The notes under the pieces: model-generated
What the model was told of the DNA's origin: nothing
The model's input: the letters and a program-made list of their open reading frames with translations, nothing else
The model's database searches: none
Translations under genes and position numbers: made by a program
Assembly: GCF_016592155.1 (NCBI RefSeq)
Contig: NZ_AP024237.1
Span: forward strand, 1,488,001 to 1,552,000
DNA: 64,000 nucleotides
DNA from: Mycobacterium heckeshornense
Lineage (GTDB): Bacteria; Actinomycetota; Actinomycetes; Mycobacteriales; Mycobacteriaceae
Direction: 5' to 3'
Shown here: positions 1 to 10,506 of the stretch, piece by piece
How the letters are laid out: the number at the start of each line of letters is the position of its first letter
Numbering within the stretch: position 1 is the first letter of the stretch

Positions 1-814
1 CCGAGTGCACCGTGCCGATGGTGCCCGGGTTGGTCAGCGAAATCGTCACGCCGGCAAAGTCTTCGGCGGTGAGTTTACCGTCGCGCGCACGGCGAACGAT
101 ATCCTCGTAGGCGGCGACGAACTGCGCGAAGCGCATCGTTTCGCAGCGTTTGATGCCGGCCACCACAAGCGAGCGCTTGCCGTCCTTGCCCTGCAAGTCG
201 ATGGCCAGACCGAGGTTGATGTGCGCCGGTGTGACGGCGGTGGGCTTGCCGTCGACCTCGGCGTAGTGCCGATTCATGTTGGGGTACTTCTTAACCGCCT
301 GCACGAGCGCATACCCCAGCAGGTGGGTGAACGAAATCTTGCCGCCGCGGGTGCGGTTGAGCTGGTTGTTGATGACGATGCGGTTGTCGATCAACAGTTT
401 GGCCGGAATGGCGCGCACACTGGTCGCTGTCGGCACCTCCAGCGACGCGGACATGTTTTTCACAACCGCCGCGGCGGCGCCGCGCAGCACCTGGACGTCG
501 TCGCCTTCGGCCGGTGTGTAGGCGGCGGTCTTGGCCGGGGCCGTCGGCACCCCGGCACCGTTGCTGTCGGCTGCTTTCGCCGGTGGTGCCGCCGCGGGCG
601 CCGGGGCCGGTTGCGGCTCGGGTGGCGCGGCGGGTGCCGGTGCGCCCGGCGCCCCGTCGGTCGCGGTCGACGTCTCCACGGTCGGTTCCGGGTTGTAGTC
701 GACCAGGAACTCATGCCAGCTGGGATCGACCGAGGAGGGATCTTCGCGGAACTTGCGGTACATCTCCTCGACCAACCATTCGTTTTGGCCGAATGGTGAA
801 CTCGTAGTGCTCAC
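1..814 (-). CDS. kgd: Multifunctional 2-oxoglutarate metabolism enzyme Kgd, N-terminal part
   Basis: Only about the first 271 codons lie in the window; the gene runs off the left edge. The GTG start at 814 gives [20 protein letters not shown], the conserved N-terminal helix of mycobacterial Kgd (SucA). A low-complexity Ala/Pro linker follows at about residues 40-95, then the start of the E2o-like acyltransferase domain, readable as [20 protein letters not shown] and, at the edge, [19 protein letters not shown]. The family combines succinyltransferase with ThDP-dependent 2-oxoglutarate decarboxylase/dehydrogenase activity in the TCA cycle. GAGGCGAG lies just upstream of the GTG. The promoter should lie within 815-993. 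Confidence 0.96.
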   Translation of the reverse strand, partial: MSTTSSPFGQNEWLVEEMYRKFREDPSSVDPSWHEFLVDYNPEPTVETSTATDGAPGAPAPAAPPEPQPAPAPAAAPPAKAADSNGAGVPTAPAKTAAYTPAEGDDVQVLRGAAAAVVKNMSASLEVPTATSVRAIPAKLLIDNRIVINNQLNRTRGGKISFTHLLGYALVQAVKKYPNMNRHYAEVDGKPTAVTPAHINLGLAIDLQGKDGKRSLVVAGIKRCETMRFAQFVAAYEDIVRRARDGKLTAEDFAGVTISLTNPGTIGTVHS

Positions 815-993
815 TGCGGCTGCTCGCCTCGCTTCTTCTGCCCGGGCAAGCGCGGCGTGACGCTCGCCCCTCGGTGCGCCCGCGACAGCGGCGCATCTGG
901 ACCTGCGACGGTGCGGAGTATTCCCGCCCCATAAAGGCTAACCCTTTGCGGGCGATCCGCCACGCGCGGCAAAGGAGCCGTGCTCGCGGCCGG

Positions 994-1749
994 TTAGCCG
1001 ATGTCACGCACGCTTGGCAGCAAGTGCAGGGTCACCGGCCAGCGGGCGGGCGGGGTACCAAACGCTTTGCGGGCATTGCGGACGATCTTCTTGCCGGCCA
1101 TACGGTTGCCGACACCGCCGATCAGCGCGCCGACGCCGACCGGCAGCAGTTTGCCGAACGTCAGCGCGCCGCGCCGCAATGTGTACCGCCGGACCAGGTA
1201 TTTCAGCAGGCGCGAGTTCAACTGGGACACCGCAGGCAGCGGCAACGACGCCAAACCGTCGGAGAGCCAGCCGCCGCCGGTCCGACCCGGGCCGATCAAA
1301 TCGGCGGCGGCACGCCTGGTGTCGTCGCCGACCAGCACAGCGAGCACCAGCGCGCGCCGACGTTCCCGGTGATCGGCCGGAACGCCGTGCACATCGGCGA
1401 GCGCCAGCACGAAAAGCGCGGTGGCCTCGAGAAACACCACCGTTTCGCCGGCGGCCGCGGAAAGCGCCGTCAGCGTGCCGATCCCGGGAAACAGCGCCGC
1501 CGAACCCACCGCCGCGCCGCTGCCGGTAACGGCGGCGAGGTACCGCTTCTCCAGTTTGGCGACGATCTCGGCGGGCGCGGCATCCGGGTCGGCGCGCCGC
1601 AGCCGCTCCACGTATGCCTGGGCTGCGGGACCCTGCAGTCGCGCACTGCGCTCGATGACCTGCGCCAATGCGCGGGTGGAAAGCTTCGGCCGCCCCGCCG
1701 TGCTGGCCGATGACGGATCCGGCGTCGGCCCGGTGCTTCGGGCGCTCAT
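994..1749 (-). CDS. Conserved mycobacterial membrane protein (Rv1249c-like)
   Basis: 251-residue protein. The ATG at 1749 is preferred over an in-frame ATG at 1767 because GGAGG sits five bases before it. The N-terminal third is hydrophilic and helical. A Gly/Ala-rich hydrophobic stretch follows (GSAALFPGIGTLTALSAAAG, then FLEATALFVLALADVHG), and a second glycine-rich stretch lies near the C-terminus (LPVGVGALIGGVGNRMAG), so two to three membrane passes are likely. It sits directly downstream of kgd on the same strand in the M. tuberculosis order. No enzymatic motif is visible and its function is unknown. Confidence 0.85.
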   Translation of the reverse strand: MSARSTGPTPDPSSASTAGRPKLSTRALAQVIERSARLQGPAAQAYVERLRRADPDAAPAEIVAKLEKRYLAAVTGSGAAVGSAALFPGIGTLTALSAAAGETVVFLEATALFVLALADVHGVPADHRERRRALVLAVLVGDDTRRAAADLIGPGRTGGGWLSDGLASLPLPAVSQLNSRLLKYLVRRYTLRRGALTFGKLLPVGVGALIGGVGNRMAGKKIVRNARKAFGTPPARWPVTLHLLPSVRDIG

Positions 1750-1916
1750 GGTGCCTCCGATTCCCATTGCCCGCTTAGTGCCGGGCGGTGAATGGTGTTT
1801 TCCAGGCTAGCGCCGGTGCCACAAAAGGCCGGAAAACCCCAGCACCCGTCGATTTTCCCGGATGGAGCGCTGCGGGGGAGTTGTGTTGGCCAGCATCGGC
1901 CTCGTAGCCTCGCAGC

Positions 1917-1938
1917 GATTACTCCGCTCGGAATAATC
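1917..1938. promoter_or_regulatory. Palindromic operator upstream of padR
   Basis: A 22-bp near-perfect palindrome: arms GATTA-n-TCCG and CGGA-n-TAATC around a 2-bp centre, with 9 of 11 positions pairing. It lies about 30 bp before the padR start, where an autoregulating PadR-type repressor would be expected to bind. The assignment to PadR is inferred from position and symmetry only. Confidence 0.6.
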
Positions 1939-1968
1939 CGTGCGGGGCCGTGACCTGACGGAGCATGC

Positions 1969-2553
1969 ATGACCTACAGGTTGACGTCACTGGGTGTCGC
2001 GGTGCTGGCGCTGCTGCGGGATCGTCCCATGCACGGCTACGAGATGTTCCAGGTGCTTGCCGACCGTCAGGCGCAGCGCATCGTCAAGGTCCGGCCGGGA
2101 TCGCTGTATCACGTCGTGGACCGGTTGGCGGAGGAGAAACTGATCCGGCGCGCGGCGACCGGCCGCCAGGGAAACCGGCCGGAGCGGGCGATCTATGAAA
2201 TCACCGACGCCGGTGTCGAAGCGCTCATCGATCGGGTGCGTGACGTGGTGGCCACCCCCATCGACGAGTTCCCGCAGTTCGTCACCGCGCTGGCCGAGCT
2301 CCATCATCTCGACGTCGAGACCGCGGTGGACGCCGTGACCAGCCGGGTGGCGGCGTTGGAGGCTGACGTCGCGGAGATGATGGCGCTGCGCGACGCCAGC
2401 ACCGCTGAGGCGCCGACCCTGGTCGCTTTGGAGTACTTGCTGGCTACCACCCAAGCTCAGGTCACCTGGTTGCGAGGATTCGCGCAGTCGCTGCGCACCG
2501 GGGATCGGTCGGCGCACCCGTCCCGACTCGACGCCGGCGAGGCCCAGATATGA
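1969..2553 (+). CDS. PadR family transcriptional regulator
   Basis: 194 residues. The N-terminal winged helix begins [20 protein letters not shown], the typical PadR opening, and continues through [16 protein letters not shown] (recognition helix and wing). A C-terminal helical region (about residues 95-180) is of the dimerising PadR type. GGAG lies six bases before the ATG. The stop overlaps the start of the following MFS pump (ATGA), so regulator and pump form one operon, as is common for PadR repressors controlling drug exporters. The palindrome at 1917-1938 is the probable operator. The inducing ligand cannot be told from sequence. Confidence 0.92.
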   Translation: MTYRLTSLGVAVLALLRDRPMHGYEMFQVLADRQAQRIVKVRPGSLYHVVDRLAEEKLIRRAATGRQGNRPERAIYEITDAGVEALIDRVRDVVATPIDEFPQFVTALAELHHLDVETAVDAVTSRVAALEADVAEMMALRDASTAEAPTLVALEYLLATTQAQVTWLRGFAQSLRTGDRSAHPSRLDAGEAQI

Positions 2554-4607
2554 CCGCGGCGGCCAGGGCCCGGGCTGCGGGGAGCACCCGGCGGGCGACC
2601 GCGGCGGGGCCCCGCAACCGCCCGCGTGGGACGAACCCGTGGAACGCGCTGTGGGCGACGATGGTCGGCTTTTTCATGATCCTGGTGGACGCCACCATCG
2701 TCGCGGTCGCCAACCCCAGCATCATGGCCAAGCTGGATACCGGCTACGACACCGTGATCTGGGTAACCAGCGCCTACCTGCTCGCCTACGCCGTGCCGTT
2801 GTTGGTGGCCGGCCGCCTCGGTGACCGATTCGGCCCGAAGAATCTCTATCTGGCCGGTCTGGCGGTGTTTACCGTGGCCTCCCTGTGGTGTGGCCTGGCG
2901 GGCAGTGTCGGCATGCTGATCGCCGCCCGGGTGGTTCAAGGAATCGGGGCCGCCGTGCTGACACCGCAAACCCTGTCGATGATCACCCGGATTTTCCCGC
3001 CCGAACGGCGCGGCGCGGCGATGAGCGTATGGGGCGCCACCGCGGGTGTCGCCACCCTGGTGGGGCCGCTGGCCGGCGGCGTGCTGGTCGACGAGTTGGG
3101 CTGGGAGTGGGTGTTTTTCGTGAACGTGCCGATCGGCATCCTCGGATTGGCGCTGGCGGCCTGGCTGGTCCCGGTGCTGTCGACGCACGAGCACCGGTTT
3201 GACCTGGCGGGCGTGGGATTGTCGGGCGCGGGCATGTTCCTCATCGTCTTCGGCCTCCAGCAGGGCCAGTCCAAGGGCTGGGCACCGTGGATCTGGGCGG
3301 TGATCGTCGCGGGCATCGGCTTCCTGGCGATGTTTCTCTACTGGCAGGCGATCAATACCCGCGAGCCGCTGATCCCGCTGGAGATTTTCCGGGTCCGCGA
3401 CTTTGCCGTGGCCACACTCGGGGTCGCGGTGATCGGGTTCGCGGCGACCGCCATGATCTTGCCGCTGATGTTTTATACACAGGCGGTGTGCGGGCTGTCG
3501 CCGACCCGTTCGGCGCTGCTGACCGCACCGATGGCGATCGTCAGCGGCCTGCTGGCCCCCGTGGTGGGCAAGATCGTTGACAACTACCACCCGCGCTCCG
3601 TGGTGGGTTTCGGCTTCTCGGTGTTGGCGATCGCGTTGACGTGGCTCTCGATCGAGCTGACGCCGTCGGCCCCGATCTGGCGGCTGCTCGTACCGCTGGC
3701 CGCAATGGGGGTCGGGATGGCGTTTATCTGGTCACCGCTGGCCGCCACGGCCACCCGAAACCTGCCGCCGGGCCTCGCCGGCGCCGGGTCAGGCGTGTAC
3801 AACGCGACGCGGCAGGTCGGCGCCGTGTTGGGCAGTGCCGGCATGGCGGCCTTTATGACCTCGCGGATCACCGCCGAAATGCCGGCGCTGCCTGACGGCG
3901 CGTCCGCGCACAGACCCGAAGGTCCGGCGTTGCAACTGCCGGCGTTTCTGCGCGAACCGTTTGCGGCGGCGATGTCGCAGTCGATGCTGCTGCCGGCGTT
4001 TATCTCGCTGTTCGGCGTGGCAGCGGCGCTGTTTATGGTCGGCTTTGGCGCCTCGGCGGCCATCGGTGCGCCCGGCCGCGCGGGTGAGCGGACCGAAGGC
4101 ATCACAATGACACCGGACGATGACGTGGTCGGCGATGACTACGACGACTACGTGGAGTACACCATCGCCCGCGGACCGGAGCCGACCGGTGAGCCCCTCA
4201 CCGGCCCGCCGGGCGCCGGCCACGCCGACACAGATGACACCGAGCCGCTCGACACCCGCGCCGCGCATCGCCGGACGGCATCAGCCGAGGCGTGGGACGG
4301 CCACCCGGTCGGCACCAGGACGGCGTTGACTGACCAGCTAATTGGATTCGCCCACAACGGATTTCATGTGGATCACGAGCAACGGTTCCGCCCGCTGGCC
4401 GATTTTGTGCCGCCGTCAGCGAATCGCCACGCCGATTCGCACGCGCACGCTGGTGACGATCCCATCGCCGAAGGCTCGTGGAACGACCACTTCGGGTATC
4501 GCAGCTCCGCCCGCCATCGGCTTCGCGAGGACGAGCCGCCGCGCAACAGGCATTACCGCGCGGATGTCGACGACACCCCAACCTACGGGCGGCATTCGTT
4601 GCCGTAA
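2550..4607 (+). CDS. MFS drug:H+ antiporter, DHA2 (14-TM) family, with long hydrophilic tail (Rv1250-like)
   Basis: 685 residues. About 14 hydrophobic segments span residues 35-500. MFS motif A ([11 protein letters not shown]) is at about residues 87-97, followed by the DHA2-type stretch [20 protein letters not shown]. Such proteins export drugs or other amphipathic compounds using the proton gradient. From about residue 512 a tail of roughly 170 residues is acidic and then His/Arg-rich ([15 protein letters not shown], later [11 protein letters not shown]), predicted cytoplasmic and disordered; H37Rv Rv1250 is remembered as about 100 residues shorter overall. Translation is coupled to padR by an ATGA overlap. 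Confidence 0.93.
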   Translation: MTAAARARAAGSTRRATAAGPRNRPRGTNPWNALWATMVGFFMILVDATIVAVANPSIMAKLDTGYDTVIWVTSAYLLAYAVPLLVAGRLGDRFGPKNLYLAGLAVFTVASLWCGLAGSVGMLIAARVVQGIGAAVLTPQTLSMITRIFPPERRGAAMSVWGATAGVATLVGPLAGGVLVDELGWEWVFFVNVPIGILGLALAAWLVPVLSTHEHRFDLAGVGLSGAGMFLIVFGLQQGQSKGWAPWIWAVIVAGIGFLAMFLYWQAINTREPLIPLEIFRVRDFAVATLGVAVIGFAATAMILPLMFYTQAVCGLSPTRSALLTAPMAIVSGLLAPVVGKIVDNYHPRSVVGFGFSVLAIALTWLSIELTPSAPIWRLLVPLAAMGVGMAFIWSPLAATATRNLPPGLAGAGSGVYNATRQVGAVLGSAGMAAFMTSRITAEMPALPDGASAHRPEGPALQLPAFLREPFAAAMSQSMLLPAFISLFGVAAALFMVGFGASAAIGAPGRAGERTEGITMTPDDDVVGDDYDDYVEYTIARGPEPTGEPLTGPPGAGHADTDDTEPLDTRAAHRRTASAEAWDGHPVGTRTALTDQLIGFAHNGFHVDHEQRFRPLADFVPPSANRHADSHAHAGDDPIAEGSWNDHFGYRSSARHRLREDEPPRNRHYRADVDDTPTYGRHSLP

Positions 4608-4612
4608 CGCGA

Positions 4613-7600
4613 TTAGCCGCGCAGCGGCGCACCGTGACGCTCAGCGTGCTCGCCGCCGCACGGCCGCGGTGCCCGCATATCACCGGATGTCAACGTGAGG
4701 AACGCACCCAGCTCCATCAGGCTGTCGGGCGTGCCGGGCAGGTAGTGGGTCAACATGAGCGAGCGCACGATCACCGCCGCGTACTGCGCACGGCTGACTG
4801 CCACGTTCAACCGATTCCGGTTGAGCAAAAACGACATTCCGCGCGACACCTCGTCGATCGACGAAGCCGTCATCGAGATGAAAACCACCGGTGCCTGGGC
4901 ACCCTGGAACTTATCCACGGTGCCGACCCGGACCGCGTCGAGCCGTGCGGCCGCCAACCGCTCGCGTAACAGCACCACCTGCGCGTTATACGGTGCGAGC
5001 ACCAGCACATCGGGGGTGCCCAACGGTCGGGTGCCATGCTCGTCGGTCCATGATGATCCGAGCAGCCGGCGTATCTCGGCGACAATCGCGTCGGCTTCTT
5101 CCGGGCTGTCGGTGGAGTTGCCGTCATGCTCGACGCACAGTACGTGCACCCCGGGCGGATACCCGTCGAGGTGACGCGCGGCGGTGCTTTCGGTGTGCGA
5201 ATACAGCCGCCCTTCGTAGCACAGCCTCGACACCGGCCCGCACACCGCCGGATGCATTCGGTATGAGCGGTCCAGGAAGTAGCCGAGTTCGGCCGGTAAC
5301 GTGCGTTGCCCGCCGGCCAGCCAGTTCAGGGCCGAGGTGTCGACTGGTTCGGGATGGGTGCCCTGACTGACCTGCGGGAGCTGTTGGGGATCTCCGAGCA
5401 ACAGCAGGTTCGCGGCGGCCGGTGCTACGGCAATAGTGTTCGCCAAACAGAACTGGCCGGCCTCATCGATCACCAATAAATCGAGGCTGCCCGCCGGAAC
5501 ACGGGTTCGGTTGGCGAAATCCCATGCGGTGCCGCCGATCACGCATCCTGAGGTCTCGGAGATGAATGCCGCGTAGTCGCTTTCGTCAATGTGCCGCCAG
5601 CGCGGATTGGTGCGGTCGTGCGGTTTCTTGCCGACCCGCATGGGATCCATGCCGACGGTGATCGCGCAGTCGAACAAGTTCTCCACCACGGCATGCGATT
5701 GCGCGACAACGCCGATACGCCAGCCATGTTCGTTGACCAGCCGGGTAATCACCTTCGCGGCTGTGTAGGTCTTGCCGGTCCCGGGTGGTCCGTGCACGGC
5801 GACATATGACGAATCGAGGTCGAGCAGTGCGGCGGTGATGTCGGTCGCGGTATCGGCACCGCGTGGCAGAGGCGCGCCGCCGCGGGTGCGTGGCGGGCGG
5901 CGCAGCAGGATGTCGAAGAGCGCCGTGCGGGGCAGGTGCGGCAGCCCGCCAGCCACCTCGGCGGCCGTCGACTCGATTGATTCGCGAAGCCTCGCCGTCG
6001 GCAGTGGCGGTCCCGGGGTGAGCGCGAACGGCACCTGGCGAAAGGTTTTGCCGTGGCTGGCCCGTTCCAGGATCACCAGCTCGGTGGGCACCGTCGGATC
6101 GTCGCACTCGACGACCTGGGCGCGGCCCGCTGCTCGACGGTCGGGATCGTCGGTGAGGGCGGCCGGGGCGGGTGGCTCGTACAGCGCAAACACGTCGGCC
6201 TTGAGCTCGCCGCGCGCCAGTTCGCCGGTCAGCCGCACTCGCCGCTGCGGTTTGCGCGCGCGGGGCGGCTGGTGCCAATCCGAGAGGACGGAGGCCTGGT
6301 CGACGATGAACACGTCGGTGTTGTCGGCCCACTCGTCGACGGGGTAGTTGAGCCGATCGAAATGCGCCCACCAGAACGGTTTGTCCTCGCGCCGGTGATA
6401 GCCGCGGGCGGCGGCGAGCAAGGCCACGGCAGTCTGCTCGGGGGTGCGATCGCTGACGGCGGCATCGCCGGCGAAGTTCGCCAGAGCAACCGCCAGTTGA
6501 TCATGCTGTTCGATACTGTCGCCGCCGGAAACAGGCTGGGCGCCAAGGGGTGTGACGCCGGATTCGAAGGCACGGATCAATAACCAGTCGCGCAGCGCGC
6601 GAGTCGAGCGGCAGTCATAGTGGTTGTAGTCCTCGATTTCCCGCAGAATCGCGGCAGCCTCGTCGGCGCGGCCGCTGTCGCGCAGCTCGCAGAATCGCGC
6701 GTACTGGGCGATCGAATCCGCTGCGGTGGTGACTTCGCCGCAGCGCAACCCCGTGCCCATGTAGAGCGGTTCTAAGGCTTTGAGGCTGAACGACTCGGCG
6801 CCCACGCGAATGCTCTTGCGGACCAACGGATATAAATCGACCAGTACTCCGTTGCGCAGTAGGTCGTCGACTTCGTCCTCGCCGACGCCGTGGCGTCCGG
6901 CCAACCGTAGCAGCGCGGTCTTCTCGTAGGGTGCGTAGTGATAGATGTGCATGTTCGGGTAGCGCTTGCGGCGCCTGGCAACCATCGCCAGAAAGTCGGA
7001 GAGCGCCTTGCGCTCGTCGGCCCGGCTATGAGCCCACAGCGGCCGGAAGCCGCCCCGGGCGTCCAGGACGCCGAACAGATACTCCAGGCCCCAGTCGCGG
7101 CCGTCGACGGTCCAGAGCGGATCGCCCTCGAAATCGAAGAACAGATCGCCATCGTCGGGGTCTGGCAGCACGGCCAGTGGCTGCGGATCGGCAATCTCGA
7201 ATTGTGGTGTGCCGCTTCGGCGTTCGGCTATCTGCAGTTTGGCCTGCGCGGTGAGATTTTGCAGCGTGCGCACCGCCAGGTGCGGTACCGGGCCGGCATG
7301 CTGGGCCAGTTGCGCGACTGTGGTGATGCCGGCGTCGACCAGCTTGGCCCGCTGGCTGATCCGCATGCCGGCAACCAGCAGCAGGTCGTCGCACGCGCGC
7401 AGTTGCGCCTGGCATTCCGGGCAGCCGAAACACGCCCTGACATCCTCGTCGTCCCAGCGCACCGGGACGCCCGCGGCGTAATGGTCGTCGAGCAGCCGCT
7501 GCAATGCGGCGCGCTGAGCCAGGTAGACCGGGATCAGCTCGTCGACGCGGTAGCGCGCGACAGCGCCGTCACCGAGTATCAGTTCGGCCTCCGGCGCCAC

Positions 7601-8076
7601 CGCCACACCCGAAGACGCCAGGCCGTCGGCGTAGGCGGCCAGCTGCAGCAACGCGGTCACGTGCGGCGAGCGGGCGAGCTTGGTGTCGGCGACCCGGTAG
7701 CGGTCACCGTCGCGGATGAGGAAGTCGGCGAACCCGGCGAAGCGCCCGTCGAACACTGTCGCCTGATACACCACCGGCGCGCCGTCGGCGACGGCGCGCC
7801 GGTGGCCTCGGCCGCCGCGGTCAGCCCTGCGACCGTGGCTGACGGGCGGCCGATCACGGTGACGGCACCGAATTGGTCGCGGAGTTCGTCGAGCCGACGC
7901 TGCTCGTGCTCGTCACCGAGAGCAGCGGCGCGCGCCAGCAGGTCGTCGTCTTCGACGCCGACGGCCGGACCGCGACCCAGCTTGGCGTCGAACACCCGCA
8001 GCAGCGCGTATTCGCATCGGCAGGCCGCGACGAGATCCGATGCGCTGTAGATGACGGTGTCGTCGGCGACGAACAC
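4613..8076 (-). pseudogene. TM0106-type RecB-like nuclease / superfamily 1 helicase (Rv1251c-like), frameshifted
   Basis: Two overlapping reading frames together encode one protein of about 1150 residues. The N-terminal piece (8076 down to about 7800) starts MFVADDTVIYSASDLVAACR, the RecB-like nuclease opening. The rest (frame ending at 4613) continues as VVYQATVFDGRFAGFADFLI. Restoring one base in the GGCGCGCC run at about 7793-7802 would rejoin them (…ATGRAVADGAPVVYQ…). The main piece holds a CFGCPEC cysteine cluster, a nuclease-like segment (DLFFDFEGDPLW), a Walker A motif (GPPGTGKTYTA, about 5770-5800), Walker B-like VIDEAGQF and a C-terminal UPF1-like helicase end (GTVDKFQGAQAPVV, NVAVSRAQYA). 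Expected role: DNA repair nuclease/helicase. Whether the frameshift is biological or a sequencing error is undecided. Confidence 0.85.
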
Positions 8077-8116
8077 ACCGGCAACTGTAGGTCGGCCGAC
8101 CGACAGGATCTGGCCG

Positions 8117-8701
8117 TCACCCGCGGGTGTTGCCGATGAGTTCTACCCCGTTGCCGTTCCAGCGGAATTTCACCACGCTGACCAAGCCCTGCAGGCCGCT
8201 GGAATAGGTCAGCGCGACGGTGTCGCCGGTGCACTGTGAGGTGTCGATGCCGTTGAAGCCGTAGGTGTCCGGGAGACCCTGCGGTATGTACTTGCCGAGG
8301 TGAAACATCACTGCCCGGGTGTTGGGGTTGGCCGCGTTCGTGTTCGCCTTGACGATCACCGCCGACAGCTGTGCGCACTCGTTGTAATTGCCCGCCAGCG
8401 GTTCGGGGTTCCAGGGTTGTCGGCTGCGCGGATCCCGGGGTAGCTCGGAGACGGCCCGGGCGATCGCCGGGGCGGCGAGATTGACCGCGCAGGGATCGAC
8501 CGGGGCCGGGCCGCTGGACGGTGCCGGGGCCGGCGGCGGCGGTTTGGACGTCGCGGCGGGCCGGGTGCTCGGCGGCTGCGGTGTCTTGGCGACCGTGGAG
8601 TCACCCGACCCGCAGCCGGCCAGCGTCGCGCCCGCCAGTGCGCCGACGACCAGGCCCGACAGCGTCTGAACACGGCAGGGTAGCAACCACACACCGCGCA
8701 C
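8117..8701 (-). CDS. lprE: Lipoprotein LprE
   Basis: 194 residues from the GTG at 8701; a GTG at 8692 is also possible. A short basic N-terminus and hydrophobic core lead to the lipobox LAGATLAGC, so the mature protein should be lipid-anchored at the outer face of the plasma membrane. A Pro/Ser/Ala-rich linker follows (about residues 45-75), then a folded domain beginning VDPCAVNLAAPAIARAVSEL and ending in the conserved WNGNGVELIGNTRG. It is divergent from deaD and lies 40 bp upstream of the nuclease/helicase gene, as in M. tuberculosis. LprE has been linked to host immune modulation there; the biochemical role is unknown. Confidence 0.9.
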   Translation of the reverse strand: MRGVWLLPCRVQTLSGLVVGALAGATLAGCGSGDSTVAKTPQPPSTRPAATSKPPPPAPAPSSGPAPVDPCAVNLAAPAIARAVSELPRDPRSRQPWNPEPLAGNYNECAQLSAVIVKANTNAANPNTRAVMFHLGKYIPQGLPDTYGFNGIDTSQCTGDTVALTYSSGLQGLVSVVKFRWNGNGVELIGNTRG

Positions 8702-8793
8702 CGTACCGTCGTCGGCTGCGCGGGCCCGGCAGGCGCGGCCGCGTAATCGGCAACCGTCGCGTCGTCGCGGCTGGCCACTAGACTCCATCTGCA

Positions 8794-10506
8794 ATGACCT
8801 CCCCGGACGCGGCGGCCGAGACCATCCCTGCCACCTTCGACGACCTGCAGATCCCTCCATCGGTTCGGCGGGCGATAGCCGACGTGGGCTACGAATCCCC
8901 GTCGGCCATCCAGGCGGCGACGATTCCGGCGCTGATGGCCGGCTCCGACGTGGTCGGGCTGGCCCAGACCGGCACGGGTAAGACGGCGGCCTTCGCGATC
9001 CCGATCCTGTCCCGGATCGACACCACCAGCACCGCGACCCAAGCGCTGGTGCTGGCGCCGACCCGCGAACTGGCGCTGCAGGTGTCCGAGGCGTTTAGCC
9101 GCTACGGCGCGCACCTGCCGCGGCTGACGGTGCTGCCGATCTACGGCGGCGCGTCCTACGGCGTGCAGCTGGCCGGGCTCAAGCGCGGCGCCCAGGTGGT
9201 CGTCGGCACTCCCGGCCGGGTCATCGACCACCTCGAACGGGGGACCCTCGACCTGTCCCGGATGGATTATCTGGTGCTCGACGAAGCCGACGAGATGCTC
9301 GCAATGGGTTTCGCCGAGGACGTTGAACGCATTCTGTCCGACACCCCGGAGTACAAGCAGGTGGCCCTGTTTTCCGCGACGATGCCGCCGGCTATCCGCG
9401 CACTTACCGCGAGATATCTGCATGAGCCGCTCGAAGTCACCGTCGAAGCCAAAACCACGACAGCGGAGAACATTTCACAGCGCTACGTCCAAGTGGCCGG
9501 TCCCCGCAAGATGGACGCGCTAACCCGGGTGCTTGAAGTCGAGCCGTTCGAGGCGATGATCGTCTTCGTCCGCACCAAACAGGCCACCGAGGAGGTCGCC
9601 GAAAAGCTGCGTGCCCGAGGGTTTTCCGCCGCCGCGATCAACGGCGACATTCCGCAGGCGCAGCGGGAGCGCACCATCACGGCGCTCAAAGACGGCGGCG
9701 TCGACATTCTGGTCGCCACCGACGTGGCGGCCCGCGGGCTGGACGTAGAGCGAGTGTCGCATGTGCTGAACTACGACATCCCGCATGACACCGAGTCCTA
9801 CGTGCACCGGATCGGCCGCACCGGCAGGGCGGGACGTTCGGGAACCGCGCTGCTGTTCGTCTCACCGCGAGAGCGCCACCTGCTCAAGGCTATCGAAAAG
9901 GCAACGCGTCAAAAGCTTGTCGAAGCCGAACTGCCCACCGTCGACGACGTCAACGCCCAGCGGGTGGCCAAGTTCGCCGATTCCATCACCGACGCCCTGG
10001 GCTCGCCGGGCGTGGAGCTGTTCCGCAGCCTGGTCGAAGACTACGAACGCGAACACAACGTTCCCATGGCCGACATCGCGGCGGCGCTGGCGCTGCAGTC
10101 GCGCAACGGCGAAGAATTCTTCATGGCGCCGGAGCCGCCCGAGCCGCCGCGTCCCCGCCGCACCGGGGTCCGCACCGAGGGCCGCACCGCCAAGCCGGTG
10201 CGCAAACCCGGAGCGGGCATGGCGACCTACCGCATCGGCGTCGGCAAACGGCATCGGGTCGGTCCGGGCGCGATCGTCGGCGCAATCGCCAACGAAGGGG
10301 GTTTGCACCGCAGCGATTTCGGCCACATCACGATCGGCAGTGACTTCTCCCTGGTCGAGTTGCCCGCCCGGCTGCCCCGCGCAACGTTGAAGGCGCTCGA
10401 ACACACCCGCATCTCCGGTATCCCGATCAACCTGCGGCCCGACCGGGCAACCCGCAACGGCCCCCGCCGCGGCCGCGCTCAACCACGCCGAAAACCAGCC
10501 AGATGA
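8794..10506 (+). CDS. deaD: DEAD-box ATP-dependent RNA helicase DeaD/CsdA
   Basis: 570 residues with the full DEAD-box motif set in order: Q motif region (FDDLQIPPSVRRAIADVG…SAIQ), motif I AQTGTGKT, Ia PTRELALQ, GG and TPGR, II LDEADEM, III SAT, IV IVFVRTK, V ATDVAARGLD, VI HRIGRTGRAGRSG. The C-terminus holds a DbpA-type RNA-binding domain (about residues 470-545) and a very basic end (RRGRAQPRRKPAR). It unwinds RNA in ribosome assembly and mRNA decay, especially under cold stress. Its stop overlaps the next gene's ATG (ATGA). It is divergent from lprE with only about 90 bp between the starts. Confidence 0.97.
   Translation: MTSPDAAAETIPATFDDLQIPPSVRRAIADVGYESPSAIQAATIPALMAGSDVVGLAQTGTGKTAAFAIPILSRIDTTSTATQALVLAPTRELALQVSEAFSRYGAHLPRLTVLPIYGGASYGVQLAGLKRGAQVVVGTPGRVIDHLERGTLDLSRMDYLVLDEADEMLAMGFAEDVERILSDTPEYKQVALFSATMPPAIRALTARYLHEPLEVTVEAKTTTAENISQRYVQVAGPRKMDALTRVLEVEPFEAMIVFVRTKQATEEVAEKLRARGFSAAAINGDIPQAQRERTITALKDGGVDILVATDVAARGLDVERVSHVLNYDIPHDTESYVHRIGRTGRAGRSGTALLFVSPRERHLLKAIEKATRQKLVEAELPTVDDVNAQRVAKFADSITDALGSPGVELFRSLVEDYEREHNVPMADIAAALALQSRNGEEFFMAPEPPEPPRPRRTGVRTEGRTAKPVRKPGAGMATYRIGVGKRHRVGPGAIVGAIANEGGLHRSDFGHITIGSDFSLVELPARLPRATLKALEHTRISGIPINLRPDRATRNGPRRGRAQPRRKPAR

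Noticed and set aside
874..1713. Long plus-strand ORF opposite the membrane protein gene
   Set aside because: Arg/Gln/His-rich composition typical of antisense frames in GC-rich DNA; no domains and no initiation signals.
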